Notes under the pieces: generated by a model
What the model was told of the DNA's origin: nothing
Seen by the model: the letters and a program-made list of their open reading frames with translations, nothing else
Databases searched by the model: none
Shown here: piece by piece, positions 8,000 to 17,394 of the stretch
How positions within the stretch are numbered: the first letter of the stretch is position 1
How the letters are laid out: the number at the start of each line of letters is the position of its first letter
DNA from: MFD01213-c1 sp963704405
Lineage (GTDB): Bacteria > Planctomycetota > Phycisphaerae > Tepidisphaerales > Tepidisphaeraceae
NCBI GenBank assembly: GCA_963704405.1
Contig: OY969903.1
Coordinates: forward strand, 930,001-994,000
Reading direction: 5' to 3'
DNA length: 64,000 nucleotides
Position numbers and translations under genes: made by a program

Positions 8000-9148
8000 A
8001 TGCATCATTTCCGTACAATCAACGCCCGCGTGACACGAACCGCGACTGCCCGCCGCGGCGCTGTAATGGTTTATTCGCTGTTCATCATGATGCTCATGTG
8101 CGGGATTGTGTCGCTTGCGGTGGATTACGGGCGAATTCAAATGATCAAGAGCGAGGAGCAGCGTTCGGCCGACTCCATTGCCCGCGGAACGCTGAAACAC
8201 TATTTGTTGGTGGGAGATTTGACCTCAACCGGCCAGAAGAATGCGGCGAACTGGGCCACCGCCAATCTCGTTACGCCGGACGCCACCACTCATATTTCAC
8301 CAAACCCAATTGATGGCGGTTCCGGTGTTACGCCGAGCGTCACGTATTCATGGGGGTATTGGAACGCCGCCAGCTCCAAATTTAAATCCGGGTCCAATGT
8401 CAATTTCCCAACGGCTCTCCAGGTGACGGTTGCCCGCACCACCCAGACCGGCAATCCGGTAGCGCTGATCTTCCCGCTCCCGTCAAACAAAAGCGTGGTT
8501 ACAAAGACCTGCGACGTCTGGGCCCAGGCCATCGCGATTCTCCCCCAGCCGGTTAACCTCACCCAAACTGTTCTTGGTACTTGGGACCCCTGGCTCTCGG
8601 GCATGAGCTCCGGCGTCGCCAGCTACGACGATTCCGCTCCCACCAACAGCCCCAAAGCCCTGAACGTCATTCCCGGAAGCACCATCTCCGTAACGGCCCC
8701 CGCGACCGGTCAGATCTCGATTGCAAACAGCAATCACTACGAGCCTCCCGATGGTCTTGAGACCAACCTCTACAACCACATGATTGACTCGCCCGACGGC
8801 GATCGCAATGGCAATCAAAACGGCATCTCGCAGATCTATCACATTCCTCGATCCGCTATGATCGGTGTGTTTCTGGATGACAACCCTCCGAATCCCAATG
8901 CCACGCCCCCAACCCGTGATTACACCGCCGCATCCCGCGACCAGGGAACCTACAACGATCTGCAAAATCAACAGCCCTTCTTCATCGGTGACGGCGTCGA
9001 CAGCTCGCAGGTTCCGCAAAATTTTGTTGTGCCCAACAACGCCACCCGGCTTTTTCTAGGCGCAATGGACGGATACGAATGGAAACAAGACCTCGGATCG
9101 TTCAACGTCACTTTCACCGAGCAACCCCCAATTCAGCTCGTCCAATAA
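8000..9148 (+). CDS. TadG-like exported pilus-assembly protein
   Basis: A 382-residue protein with a TadG-type N-terminus: basic leader, RRGAVMVYSLFIMMLMCGIVSLAVDYGR, then SEEQRSADSIARG as the usual first extracytoplasmic helix. The remaining 300 residues are rich in N, T, S and P (for example NPNATPPTRDY) and look beta-rich and extracellular. Typical TadG has a vWA domain with a MIDAS motif, and I see no DxSxS here. It sits 29 nt after tadE with a good GAGAGGAGG site, in the same operon. It may be a Tad tip or surface component. Confidence 0.7.
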   Translation: MHHFRTINARVTRTATARRGAVMVYSLFIMMLMCGIVSLAVDYGRIQMIKSEEQRSADSIARGTLKHYLLVGDLTSTGQKNAANWATANLVTPDATTHISPNPIDGGSGVTPSVTYSWGYWNAASSKFKSGSNVNFPTALQVTVARTTQTGNPVALIFPLPSNKSVVTKTCDVWAQAIAILPQPVNLTQTVLGTWDPWLSGMSSGVASYDDSAPTNSPKALNVIPGSTISVTAPATGQISIANSNHYEPPDGLETNLYNHMIDSPDGDRNGNQNGISQIYHIPRSAMIGVFLDDNPPNPNATPPTRDYTAASRDQGTYNDLQNQQPFFIGDGVDSSQVPQNFVVPNNATRLFLGAMDGYEWKQDLGSFNVTFTEQPPIQLVQ

Positions 9149-9328
9149 TGCTTCAAGCTCGGTCTGCCAGTATTACTGAATCGCTTTGCCGCCGGTTTTC
9201 ACGACCGGCGGCTTCATTTTGGCCTCTGGTCCGAGAACCGGATATTCGTCATATCCTGTTAACTTGGTAAAGCCTGCACGACCCACCGCCGAAATTCCAA
9301 TAGTCGAATTCTGTTCTGGAGATGCCTT

Positions 9329-10290
9329 ATGAATATGAAAGCGGTTATTCCATTGGTGCTGGCTGTGGTCCTCGGGCTGGTAGCGGCCATCCTGGTCCGA
9401 AACGCCATCAAACATAAGAACCAGGCGCCCACGCTTGCCAGCAATCTGGTCACTGTGGTTGTGGCCAAGCAACCGGCCGATCCCGGCCACCAGTTGACCA
9501 AAGAAGATGTCGCCGTCAGCAAAGTCCCCGCGGATGCTGCTCCCGGCCAGGTCTTCTCCGATCCAAACCAGCTCGTTGGCCGCGTCGTGACCACGCCGCT
9601 GGTCAAAGGACAGGCGATCCTCGAAACGTTGCTTGCTCCGATCGGCACCGGCGCAGGTCTTCAAGCGCTTGTTCCCCCGGCATGCGTGCAATGACGATCG
9701 AAGTGACCGAATACAGCGGCGTCGGTGGGATGCTCGCCCCCGGATGCCGAGTAGATGTCATCTGCGTCCTGCGTGATGCAAAGACCCAGGATTCTTTCTC
9801 CCGCACTGTTCTTCAGAACATCAGGGTGCAGGCGGTTGGCCATAATGTTTCCACGGCACCGCCCGTTGATGGCCAGCCTGCCCCCGGCCCCTCCAATGCC
9901 ATCACGCTTCTCTGCACGCCTAAACAGGCCCAGATCATTCAGCTTGCGATGGTTTCCGGCCGCCCCTGGTTCGCCTTGCGAAGCACCCGCGACGGCCAGG
10001 AGCTTCCGCTGGAAGGCACTACCATGGCCGAACTGCATGGCGGCGCTGATGACAATAACGCCGTTGCTACCACCGTTCCTCCGCAGCCGGGCATCCAGGC
10101 GCCGGTCCAGAATGTCGTCGACAACAGCCTGAACAACAACGGCGCTCCCATCGATCAACCGCCCGCCGTCACCAAGCGAATCGTGCAGGTGCTCCGCGCT
10201 GGCGCTGAATCACAGGTGACGTTTGTTGTGCCGAACCCGCGCGGCGTCATGACCGACATCCACGGCCCCGACGACCTCGGCGCTCATTAA
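9329..10290 (+). CDS. cpaB: CpaB/RcpC pilus-assembly protein (one frameshift)
   Basis: Encoded by two frames, 9329-9694 and 9682-10290, that together give a complete CpaB of about 320 residues. The first half has a membrane anchor (VIPLVLAVVLGLVAAI) and the SAF domain (TVVVAKQPADPGHQLTKEDV to LVPP). The second resumes with MRAMTIEVTEYSGVGGML, the standard continuation in CpaB. Adding one G/C at about 9680 (CCCCCGGCATG read as CCCCCGGGCATG) restores the frame. CpaB/RcpC is a periplasmic partner of the Tad secretin. As given, the gene is broken, but the coding character on both sides is intact. Confidence 0.8.
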
Positions 10291-10384
10291 GCGACCGCAT
10301 CACCGGCAACTTTCTGTCGCCGGTGATGCAATTCACTAAACGATCCCAGATCGATTCACTGCCTCCGAAAAAGCGAGAACGCCC

Positions 10385-11938
10385 ATGAATATCGAACAAT
10401 TAAACACGGACGCATCCCCCGCCCGGCATCGACATACCCGCGCCGGCGCATTGCTGGCCGCTGCGGGCGCCGTCATGGTGCTCTTGCTCAGCGGCGCGGC
10501 TGCCGGAGCCGATGCACCGGCCACACCTGCTGCCCCCACAACCCCGGCGGCGGCGACGCCGTCATTCGTCAGCGATGGGCTCAATGCTGACGGCGGCCTC
10601 AAGCTCATGACCGGCAAGGCGTCGGTGCTTGTCACCCGCTCCCCGATCAAACGCGTCAGCGTCGGTCAGCCCGACACCGCCGACGTGAACCTCATCGCCC
10701 CCACCAATGTCCTGGTCACCGCCAAGAAAGCCGGCAGCACGCAGCTCATCCTGTGGGACGATCAGGAACATTCCCAGATCATCGATATCCTCGTCGACCT
10801 CGACCTCGGCGCAATCAAGCGCCAGTTGAAGACCGCCTTTCCCGACCTGGCCATCGAGGCGACAGCGCTCAATGACACGATCGCCCTTCGCGGCCACGTC
10901 CCCTCCATGCAGATTGCCGAGCAGGCGGTCGAGATGACCAGCACCTATGGCAAAGTCCACAACTTCCTCGAAATCTCAGGCGGCCAGCAGGTCATGCTCC
11001 AGGTCCGCTTCGCGGAAGTTTCCAAGAGCGCCAGCAAGGACCTGGGCGTCAATTTCGGTGGCACCGACGGCATCAGCGCCTTCAGCACCACCGGCTTCGG
11101 CGGTGGAACCAATATCTTCAATCTCAGCGCCGCTGATCCCGCTCAACGATTTAGCTCTACCAACAACAGCAACACCAATCTCTTTGGCAGCGGCCGATTT
11201 GGTGTGACCCCCTTCGATTATTTCGTCACCGCACTGCGCCAGAACGGCCTGCTCCGAATGCTCGCTGAGCCGAACCTCGTCACCATCAGTGGCCAACAGG
11301 CCAGCTTCCTCGCCGGTGGGCAAATCCCCGTTCCAGTGCCCCAGCCCGGCAATGGCGGTTCAACCATCACCATCGAATACCACGACTACGGCGTGCACCT
11401 GAACTTCACGCCTTATGTCCTGGGCAACGGAAAGATCCGCCTGAAAGTCTCCCCCGAAGTCAGCGATCTCGATCCCGCGACATCCGTCTCTGTCGGTGGA
11501 ACAACCGTCCCCGGCTTCACCGATCGCAAGCTCGACACCTCAGTTGAACTGGGAGACGGTCAAAGCTTCGCGCTCGCCGGCCTGCTCAACAATAAAGTCG
11601 TCTCCAATCGCAGCGCGATTCCGCTGCTCGGTGACATCCCGATTCTCGGCCAGCTCTTCAGCTCCACCAGCTTCCGCCGCAATGAAACGGAACTGATCGT
11701 CGTCGTCACCCCGCGCCTCGTCGAAGCAATGAACCCCGACCAGGTTCCCGCGCTTCCGGGTGAGCACTGGCGCTATCCCAGCGATCTCGGATTCTTCGGC
11801 GTCGGTGATCTTGGTGGCCCTAAGGTTGAGCCGGGCAAGCATGCTGCCGATAAGACATCAGGCCCTCCTGCTCAGTTCCACGGCGTCTACGGTTTCACGG
11901 CCGTCGGAGCCGGGAATACGGTGGCGATGCCTCACTGA
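10385..11938 (+). CDS. cpaC: Tad outer-membrane secretin (RcpA/CpaC)
   Basis: A 517-residue secretin. A signal peptide and Ala/Pro-rich linker are followed by the N-terminal secretin and BON-like segments (SVLVTRSPIKRVSVG, LVTAKKAGSTQLILWD, ALRGHVPSM-like text about residue 160). The secretin core begins near residue 205 (VMLQVRFAEVSKSASKDLG) and includes FVTALRQNGLLRMLAEPNLV and the signature ending in GLLNNKVV. It should form the outer-membrane ring through which the Flp pilus leaves. No pilotin is recognised, though the lipoprotein at 16729-17292 might serve. It is followed at 119 bp by tadZ. Confidence 0.92.
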   Translation: MNIEQLNTDASPARHRHTRAGALLAAAGAVMVLLLSGAAAGADAPATPAAPTTPAAATPSFVSDGLNADGGLKLMTGKASVLVTRSPIKRVSVGQPDTADVNLIAPTNVLVTAKKAGSTQLILWDDQEHSQIIDILVDLDLGAIKRQLKTAFPDLAIEATALNDTIALRGHVPSMQIAEQAVEMTSTYGKVHNFLEISGGQQVMLQVRFAEVSKSASKDLGVNFGGTDGISAFSTTGFGGGTNIFNLSAADPAQRFSSTNNSNTNLFGSGRFGVTPFDYFVTALRQNGLLRMLAEPNLVTISGQQASFLAGGQIPVPVPQPGNGGSTITIEYHDYGVHLNFTPYVLGNGKIRLKVSPEVSDLDPATSVSVGGTTVPGFTDRKLDTSVELGDGQSFALAGLLNNKVVSNRSAIPLLGDIPILGQLFSSTSFRRNETELIVVVTPRLVEAMNPDQVPALPGEHWRYPSDLGFFGVGDLGGPKVEPGKHAADKTSGPPAQFHGVYGFTAVGAGNTVAMPH

Positions 11939-12056
11939 TTGAAACAGTGCGAAATTCAGTCGCGGTGAAACAGCGGCGAGGATTACCGGGCGTTGCCCGT
12001 TCAACCGCCGCATTCTCCGAAGAAACGACGCAGACACCAGGACCAAGAACCATCAT

Positions 12057-13199
12057 ATGTACGTTCAACTGAACTGCGCCATCATCGATCCCGACACGAC
12101 CAACCGGCAGGAAATGGCTAATTTCCTCGGGCAGTTCGGCGTCAACGTCGTCGCCCAGGCGAATGGCGTTGATGCACTCACATCCCTGCTCGGCCGCCAG
12201 GATGCGCCCCAGCTTGTGGTCGTCAACCTCGACCCCAACGCTGCCGAAGCCCTTCGCAAGCTCGGCAATCTTCCGCGCCAGCATCCATCCGTCAGCTTCT
12301 TCGTGATGAGCCAGGTAGTCGATACCAACCTCCTCATGGACGCGATGCACATCGGCGTCAAAGAATTTATCCCCCTCCCCATCTCCGAACAAAAATTCAC
12401 CGCCGCCGTCGAGCGCGTCGCCCAGGTCCATGGCATGGGCAAGCGCGCAAAAGTCATCAGCTTGATTCCTACTATTGGTGGTTGCGGCTCAACCACGGTC
12501 GCCTGCAACGTCGCCGCTGCCCTGGCCAAAACGGCCAAGACCTGCCTTATCGATCTCGATCTCATGCGCGGCGGCGTCGCCACCTCCTTTGACATCCGCG
12601 CCCGCTACACCATCGCCGATGTAATGGAAACCGCCGACAAGGTCGATCAGCAATTGCTCGACAACGCCCTCACCATCCACGGCGCCAGCGGTCTGGCGAT
12701 CCTCTCCCGCCCGGACCTGCCGGAAGACACGCAGCGGGTCAATCAGCCGGGCCTGCACCGGCTCCTCGGTGTCCTGAGTCGTGTGTTTGATTACGTCGTC
12801 ATCGATTCCATGATGAGCATCGCTCCGCTGTACAACACCGTGCTGCAGGCTTGCGACATGAATCTCGTCGTGATGCAGCTCAACGTTCCCAGCGCCAAAA
12901 ATGCCGAACGATTCGTAGGCGCCCTCCGCCGGATGGGCCTCGAATCCACCAAGGTGAACCTGATCGCCAATCGATATGTCAAAAAAGGCTGGGACATTGA
13001 ACCCGACGAAGTGGAACGCGCCCTGGGCCTCAAGCTCGGCTGGATGATCCCCAACGATTTCAAGAACGCCATCGCGGCGATCAACTTCGGTCAGCCGGTC
13101 GTTCTCCGGGCGCCGAAATCCGAAATGAGCCAAAGCCTGATGGGACTGGCCGCTTCCCTCCGCAAGGAAGCAACCACCACCACTGCGAAGGCTGCCTGA
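12057..13199 (+). CDS. tadZ: TadZ/CpaE ParA-like localisation ATPase
   Basis: A 380-residue protein with an N-terminal receiver-like domain (about 1-125, CAIIDPDTTNRQEM, LVVVNLDPN) and a C-terminal ParA/MinD-like domain starting at VISLIPTIGGCGSTT. The Walker A is atypical: both the deviant Lys and the P-loop Lys of KGGxGKST are missing (IGGCGSTT). This fits the atypical ATPases of the TadZ group, which place the pilus machine at the pole, and suggests little or no ATP hydrolysis. LIDLDLMRGG and VVIDSMM occupy the Walker A' and B positions. Confidence 0.88.
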   Translation: MYVQLNCAIIDPDTTNRQEMANFLGQFGVNVVAQANGVDALTSLLGRQDAPQLVVVNLDPNAAEALRKLGNLPRQHPSVSFFVMSQVVDTNLLMDAMHIGVKEFIPLPISEQKFTAAVERVAQVHGMGKRAKVISLIPTIGGCGSTTVACNVAAALAKTAKTCLIDLDLMRGGVATSFDIRARYTIADVMETADKVDQQLLDNALTIHGASGLAILSRPDLPEDTQRVNQPGLHRLLGVLSRVFDYVVIDSMMSIAPLYNTVLQACDMNLVVMQLNVPSAKNAERFVGALRRMGLESTKVNLIANRYVKKGWDIEPDEVERALGLKLGWMIPNDFKNAIAAINFGQPVVLRAPKSEMSQSLMGLAASLRKEATTTTAKAA

Positions 13200-13264
13200 G
13201 TTGTTTTAGTTGTCATGTGGCTGCCATTCAGCCAGTTGATCCAGTGGACTGAGAGAAGATTTGT

Positions 13265-14698
13265 ATGGCTTTGTTCACACGGAATTCGTCGACCACCGCG
13301 ACACCGGCCGCCCCCGGTTCCGCTGCTGCCGCGCCCGCATCCATTTCGCCCGCCATCGAGCAGATGATCGCGCCGCCTCCGCAGCCGCAGCGCCAGCCTT
13401 CGACGCCGATGTCCAGCGAGCGCCAAACTTACTTCCAGCAACTCAAGGTCAAGATTCACCAGAAGCTGGTCGAGCGGCTCGACGTCCAGAACCTCCGCTC
13501 CATGCCCCCGGAAACCGTCCGCGGCGAAGTGCGCAGCCTCATCCGCGAACTCTGCCAGAATGAAAAAGGCCTCATCAACGGTTCCGATCAGGAACGTTTG
13601 ATGGACGACGTCATGGATGAGACGTTCGGCCTTGGCCCGCTGGAAGTGCTGCTGAAAGATCCCACGATCAGCGACATCCTCGTCAATAAATTTGACCGCA
13701 TCTACTGCGAGCGCCGCGGCCGCCTCGAAATGAGCGACGTCCGCTTCCGCGATAATCTCCATCTGCGCCAGATCATTGAGCGCATCGTCGGCCGTGTCGG
13801 CCGCCGCATCGATGAAACCAGCCCCATGGTCGACGCCCGCCTTGCCGACGGCTCCCGCGTCAACGCGATCATTCCTCCCCTGGCGCTCGACGGCCCTGCG
13901 ATGAGCATCCGCCGCTTCGGCTCCAAGCCGATGCAGCTCGAAGACCTGATCCGCCACGGCGCTTTCCCCCAGGCGGTGATGGATTTCCTCAGCGCCGCCG
14001 TTCAGGCCCGCTGCAACATCCTTATCAGCGGGGGCACCGGCTCGGGCAAAACCACATTGCTCAACTGCCTTTCACGATACATCCCCACCGACGAGCGCGT
14101 CATCACCATCGAAGATGCCGCCGAGCTGCAGCTCCAGCAGCCGCACGTCGTCCGCCTCGAAACGCGCCCCATGAATATTGAAGGCCGGGGTGAAGTCACC
14201 CAGCGCGATCTCGTCAAAAACTGCCTGCGTATGCGGCCGGATCGAATCATCATCGGTGAGTGCCGCGGCGGTGAAGCGATGGACATGCTCCAGGCCATGA
14301 ACACCGGCCACGATGGCTCCATGACCACCGTCCACGCCAACAACACCCGCGACGCCGTCGGCCGCCTCGAAGTCATGATCGCAATGGCCGGCTACGACAT
14401 TCCCATGCGCGCCCTCCGCACGCAGATATCCAGCGCCATTCAGATCATCGTTCAGGCCCGCCGCCTGACCGGTGGCCGCCGAAAAGTAACCAGCGTCAGC
14501 GAAATCGTCGGCATGGAAGGTGAGAACATCGCCATGCACGATCTCTTCCAGTACGAGCAGACCAGTGTCGATGCCGAAGGCTTCGCCACCGGCCGCTTTG
14601 TCGCCACCGGCATTCGCCCGCGCTCCGCCGAGCGGATCGAAGCCCGCGGCATCAAGCTCCCTGCAGATCTGTTCGCGCGCAGGGTAATTGACGGTTGA
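13265..14698 (+). CDS. tadA: Tad pilus motor ATPase (TadA/CpaF)
   Basis: A 477-residue secretion ATPase of the CpaF type. Residues 1-60 are a Pro/Ala-rich linker. The N-terminal domain (about 60-220) contains GPLEVLLKDPTISDILVN. Walker A is GGTGSGKTTLLN near residue 258, the Asp box is ITIEDAAELQL, Walker B is RIIIGECRGGEA and the His box is GHDGSMTTVHANN. All key residues are present. It powers Flp pilus assembly, and in some systems retraction. tadB follows 36 nt after. Confidence 0.93.
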   Translation: MALFTRNSSTTATPAAPGSAAAAPASISPAIEQMIAPPPQPQRQPSTPMSSERQTYFQQLKVKIHQKLVERLDVQNLRSMPPETVRGEVRSLIRELCQNEKGLINGSDQERLMDDVMDETFGLGPLEVLLKDPTISDILVNKFDRIYCERRGRLEMSDVRFRDNLHLRQIIERIVGRVGRRIDETSPMVDARLADGSRVNAIIPPLALDGPAMSIRRFGSKPMQLEDLIRHGAFPQAVMDFLSAAVQARCNILISGGTGSGKTTLLNCLSRYIPTDERVITIEDAAELQLQQPHVVRLETRPMNIEGRGEVTQRDLVKNCLRMRPDRIIIGECRGGEAMDMLQAMNTGHDGSMTTVHANNTRDAVGRLEVMIAMAGYDIPMRALRTQISSAIQIIVQARRLTGGRRKVTSVSEIVGMEGENIAMHDLFQYEQTSVDAEGFATGRFVATGIRPRSAERIEARGIKLPADLFARRVIDG

Positions 14699-14734
14699 TG
14701 ATTTTCTCAAACGCAGTCTGACAACGGACACACT

Positions 14735-15697
14735 ATGGACGGCCTTTTACCTATCCTCATCGCAGTCGTCGCCGGGCTCTTTGTCTGGGGCACCGTCTGC
14801 CTCATCCAGGGCTTCACCGACGGTGACAAAAAGAAACTCAGCGAGCGCCTCGGCTCCGACGACCGCGTCGACGCCCGCCATTCCACTCGCCGTTCCATCG
14901 TCATCCAGCAGATGGAATCCAGCGGCCTGCCGCCCGCAATGGCTAAGATGCCTTTGTTCCAGGCCCTGCATAAGCAGGTGATTCAGGCCTATCCTGACAT
15001 CCCCCTGATCCGCTTCCTGCTCATCGCCATCGCGCTCGCCGTCATCACCTTCTTCATCACCTGGCTTGTCGCCGATTCACTGTTCATCGGCCTCATCGCC
15101 GGCACGATCGCCGGCTATCTCCCGTTCTTCACCATCAATTCCAAACGCAGCAAGCGCCAGAAGGCGCTCGCCCTGCAGCTTCCCGAAGCGCTCGACTTCC
15201 TCTCCCGAATCCTCCGCGCCGGACACAGTTTGACCACCGGCCTTCAGATGATGGGCGAAGAACTCCCCCAGCCCATGGGCGGTGAATTCCATCGCGCCTA
15301 CGCCCAGCACAGTCTCGGCCAACCGCTGGAAGACTGCCTCAAAGACGCCGCCACCCGCATCGAATCCACCGACTTCGCCTTCTTCATCACCGCGGTGCTC
15401 ATCCAGCGCCAAACCGGCGGTGATCTCTCCGAAGTCCTGACCAACATCAGCGGCATGATCCGCCAGCGCATCCGCCTTCAGCAGCACGTAAAGGCCAAAA
15501 CTGCCGAAGGCCGCTTCACCGGCTATATCCTCGTCGCGTTCCCCGCCATCATGTTCATGATCGCCTGGGTGATGAACCCCGCCTACGCCGGCGTTCTCCT
15601 GCACACAACCACCGGAATGGAACTGCTCTGCACCGCCTTCGGACTGCAAATGCTCGGCCTCTGGGCCATCCGAAAAATTACAGCCGTCACTGTGTAA
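14735..15697 (+). CDS. tadB: Inner-membrane platform protein TadB
   Basis: A 320-residue GspF-superfamily membrane protein of the TadB type. An N-terminal helix is followed by a cytoplasmic segment, a pair of helices around LLIAIALAVITFFITWLVAD, the T2SF domain (LPEALDFLSRILRAGHSL, then DLSEVLTNISGMIR) and two C-terminal helices. With TadC it forms the platform on which TadA acts. The motif CTGACAACGGAC lies 5 nt upstream of its ATG and recurs before three other genes in the window. Confidence 0.9.
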   Translation: MDGLLPILIAVVAGLFVWGTVCLIQGFTDGDKKKLSERLGSDDRVDARHSTRRSIVIQQMESSGLPPAMAKMPLFQALHKQVIQAYPDIPLIRFLLIAIALAVITFFITWLVADSLFIGLIAGTIAGYLPFFTINSKRSKRQKALALQLPEALDFLSRILRAGHSLTTGLQMMGEELPQPMGGEFHRAYAQHSLGQPLEDCLKDAATRIESTDFAFFITAVLIQRQTGGDLSEVLTNISGMIRQRIRLQQHVKAKTAEGRFTGYILVAFPAIMFMIAWVMNPAYAGVLLHTTTGMELLCTAFGLQMLGLWAIRKITAVTV

Positions 15698-15703
15698 AAA
15701 AAT

Positions 15704-15725
15704 GTCTGTGGTCAGTAGTCCGTGG
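15704..15725. repeat. Intercistronic repeat copy before tadC
   Basis: GTCTGTGGTCAGTAGTCCGTGG is a diverged copy of the arm of the 30-bp palindrome at 31965-32042 (about four differences). It lies in the tadB-tadC gap, 45 nt before the tadC start. Confidence 0.5.
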
Positions 15726-15769
15726 CTTGAATTGCAACGGGCAACGGATCGCCGGCAAAGGACAAAAAA

Positions 15770-16693
15770 ATGGACGACCAACTCCTCATCCTCCTCTGCA
15801 TCTTCGGCACAGTAGGTCTATTGGCCTATTTCGGCATCATGCTGATGTCCTCGCCTTCACAGGGAAAGCTCCGCAACCGCCTGGTCGGCAAAGCCGCCAA
15901 CGACGCCACCAAACCACCGCCCATCCCCGGTATGGTTCCCCTGCTTCAGAAAGTCGGTCAGGCGGCCTCTTCGCCGTTCATGCCCAAGACCCGTGAAGCT
16001 CAATCCGACATGCGCCGTCGCCTCGGTTATGCCGGCGTTTATTCCACCTCCGCCATCAAGCTCGTCACCGGCGCCAAGGTCATCTGCCTGGGCCTCGGTC
16101 TGATCGGTGGTTATTTCGCCGGGACGTTCTGCGACGCCATCCTCATGGTCATCGCCATCCTCTGTGCCGGCGCACTGCTCGGCTACCTCGCTCCCACCTT
16201 CTGGTTGAAGTGGGCGATCTCCGCCAACAAAAAGGCCCTCACCTACGGCCTTGCCGACGCCCTTGACCTCATGGTGGTCTGCGTCGAAGCCGGCCTCACT
16301 GTCGATTCCGCCATGCAGCGCGTCGGTCAGGAAATGGCGCTGGCTCATCCCGCCATCTCCCGCGAGCTGGGCATGACCAACATGGAAACCCGCGTCGGCC
16401 TCTCCCGCATGGAAGCCCTGAAAAACCTGGGCATCCGCACCGGCTGCGAGCCCCTCCAGGCCCTGGCCGCCATGCTGATCCAGGCCGACCGTTTCGGCAC
16501 CAGCATCGCCACCGCACTGCGCATCCACGCAGACACCCTGCGAACCAACCGTCACCACGCCGCCGAGGAACTCGCCGCTAAAGCCTCTGTTAAGATGAGT
16601 TTTCCCCTCGTCCTCTTCATCTTCCCGGCTACATTTATCGTCCTCGCCGGCCCGACAGTAATCGGACTCATGAACAGTCCCCTGTTCAACTAA
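15770..16693 (+). CDS. tadC: Inner-membrane platform protein TadC
   Basis: A 307-residue partner of TadB. An N-terminal helix (LILLCIFGTVGLLAYFGIML), a helix pair about residues 100-150, then the T2SF domain with YGLADALDLMVVCVEAGLTVDSAMQ, a hallmark of TadC. RFGTSIATALRIHADTLR precedes two C-terminal helices (VLFIFPATFIVLAGPTVIG). It is co-transcribed with tadB and the downstream lipoprotein. Confidence 0.9.
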   Translation: MDDQLLILLCIFGTVGLLAYFGIMLMSSPSQGKLRNRLVGKAANDATKPPPIPGMVPLLQKVGQAASSPFMPKTREAQSDMRRRLGYAGVYSTSAIKLVTGAKVICLGLGLIGGYFAGTFCDAILMVIAILCAGALLGYLAPTFWLKWAISANKKALTYGLADALDLMVVCVEAGLTVDSAMQRVGQEMALAHPAISRELGMTNMETRVGLSRMEALKNLGIRTGCEPLQALAAMLIQADRFGTSIATALRIHADTLRTNRHHAAEELAAKASVKMSFPLVLFIFPATFIVLAGPTVIGLMNSPLFN

Positions 16694-16728
16694 CCCCGCG
16701 CCCCCATTCAGTCGAAAAGGATTATGTC

Positions 16729-17292
16729 ATGAATCCATTTAAACAAATCTTCAAAACGTCGACCGGCCTCATCACCCTCGCGCTGTTAACGGGTCTTGCC
16801 GGTTGCGCCGCTAACAACACCGCCAAGGCCAAGCCCGAAATTATCCACGGCGAGCGCTTCACCAAAGACGATGCACCCACCTCCATCGGCCGCTTCGCCC
16901 AGGCCCAGGTCGCCAGCGGCGCCAAAGCCGACGCGCAGCTCTTCGACCGCAACTTCCACGGCGACAAGCTCAACTCCCTCGGTGAAGCCAAGCTCGACCT
17001 GATCCTCAAAGCTTCACCCGCCGACGAACCCGTGGTCATCTATCTGGATATGCCGCACGATGCCATGATGAGTCGCCAGGCGGCCGTCGTCGCTTATCTC
17101 AAAGACGCCGGCCTCACCGATGCGAAGATCAAGCTCGTCGAAGGCCCCAACCTTGATAACTCAAATCCCACCTCCGCCCATCTCGCCGAAATCTACAAGG
17201 CGGACGGAAGCTTCGGCGGCCAAAGCACAGACCCCAGCGCCGCAGCCGCCGGTGGCCCCATGGGCGCCTCCGCCAGCGCCGGTGGAAAATAA
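16729..17292 (+). CDS. Lipoprotein at the end of the Tad operon
   Basis: A 187-residue protein with a lipoprotein signal peptide (TGLITLALLTGLAGC, lipobox LAGC). It is not a TPR-type TadD. The middle region has a weak OmpA-like flavour (LNSLGEAKLDLILKASP, then MSRQAAVVAYLKDAGL), and the tail is an Ala/Gly/Ser-rich disordered stretch. It lies 36 nt after tadC and before a strong hairpin, so it is the last gene of the operon. A pilotin or anchoring role for the secretin is a reasonable guess only. Confidence 0.7.
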   Translation: MNPFKQIFKTSTGLITLALLTGLAGCAANNTAKAKPEIIHGERFTKDDAPTSIGRFAQAQVASGAKADAQLFDRNFHGDKLNSLGEAKLDLILKASPADEPVVIYLDMPHDAMMSRQAAVVAYLKDAGLTDAKIKLVEGPNLDNSNPTSAHLAEIYKADGSFGGQSTDPSAAAAGGPMGASASAGGK

Positions 17293-17338
17293 CTGAATCA
17301 AATCCATTTGTGTCTTCCGGAGCGGAAAGCACACCAGC

Positions 17339-17366
17339 AAGGGGCAGGTCATCGACCTGCCCCTTT
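17339..17366. terminator. Bidirectional hairpin closing the Tad operon
   Basis: AAGGGGCAGGTC (17339-17350) pairs perfectly with GACCTGCCCCTT (17354-17365) around a three-base loop. It lies 47 nt after the lipoprotein stop and 30 nt from the end of the convergent glycosyltransferase gene. The T run is only TTT, so efficiency is uncertain, but position and a 12-bp GC-rich stem support termination in both directions. Confidence 0.75.
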
Positions 17367-17394
17367 CAATGGTTGAATTAAAATCATATCGCGA

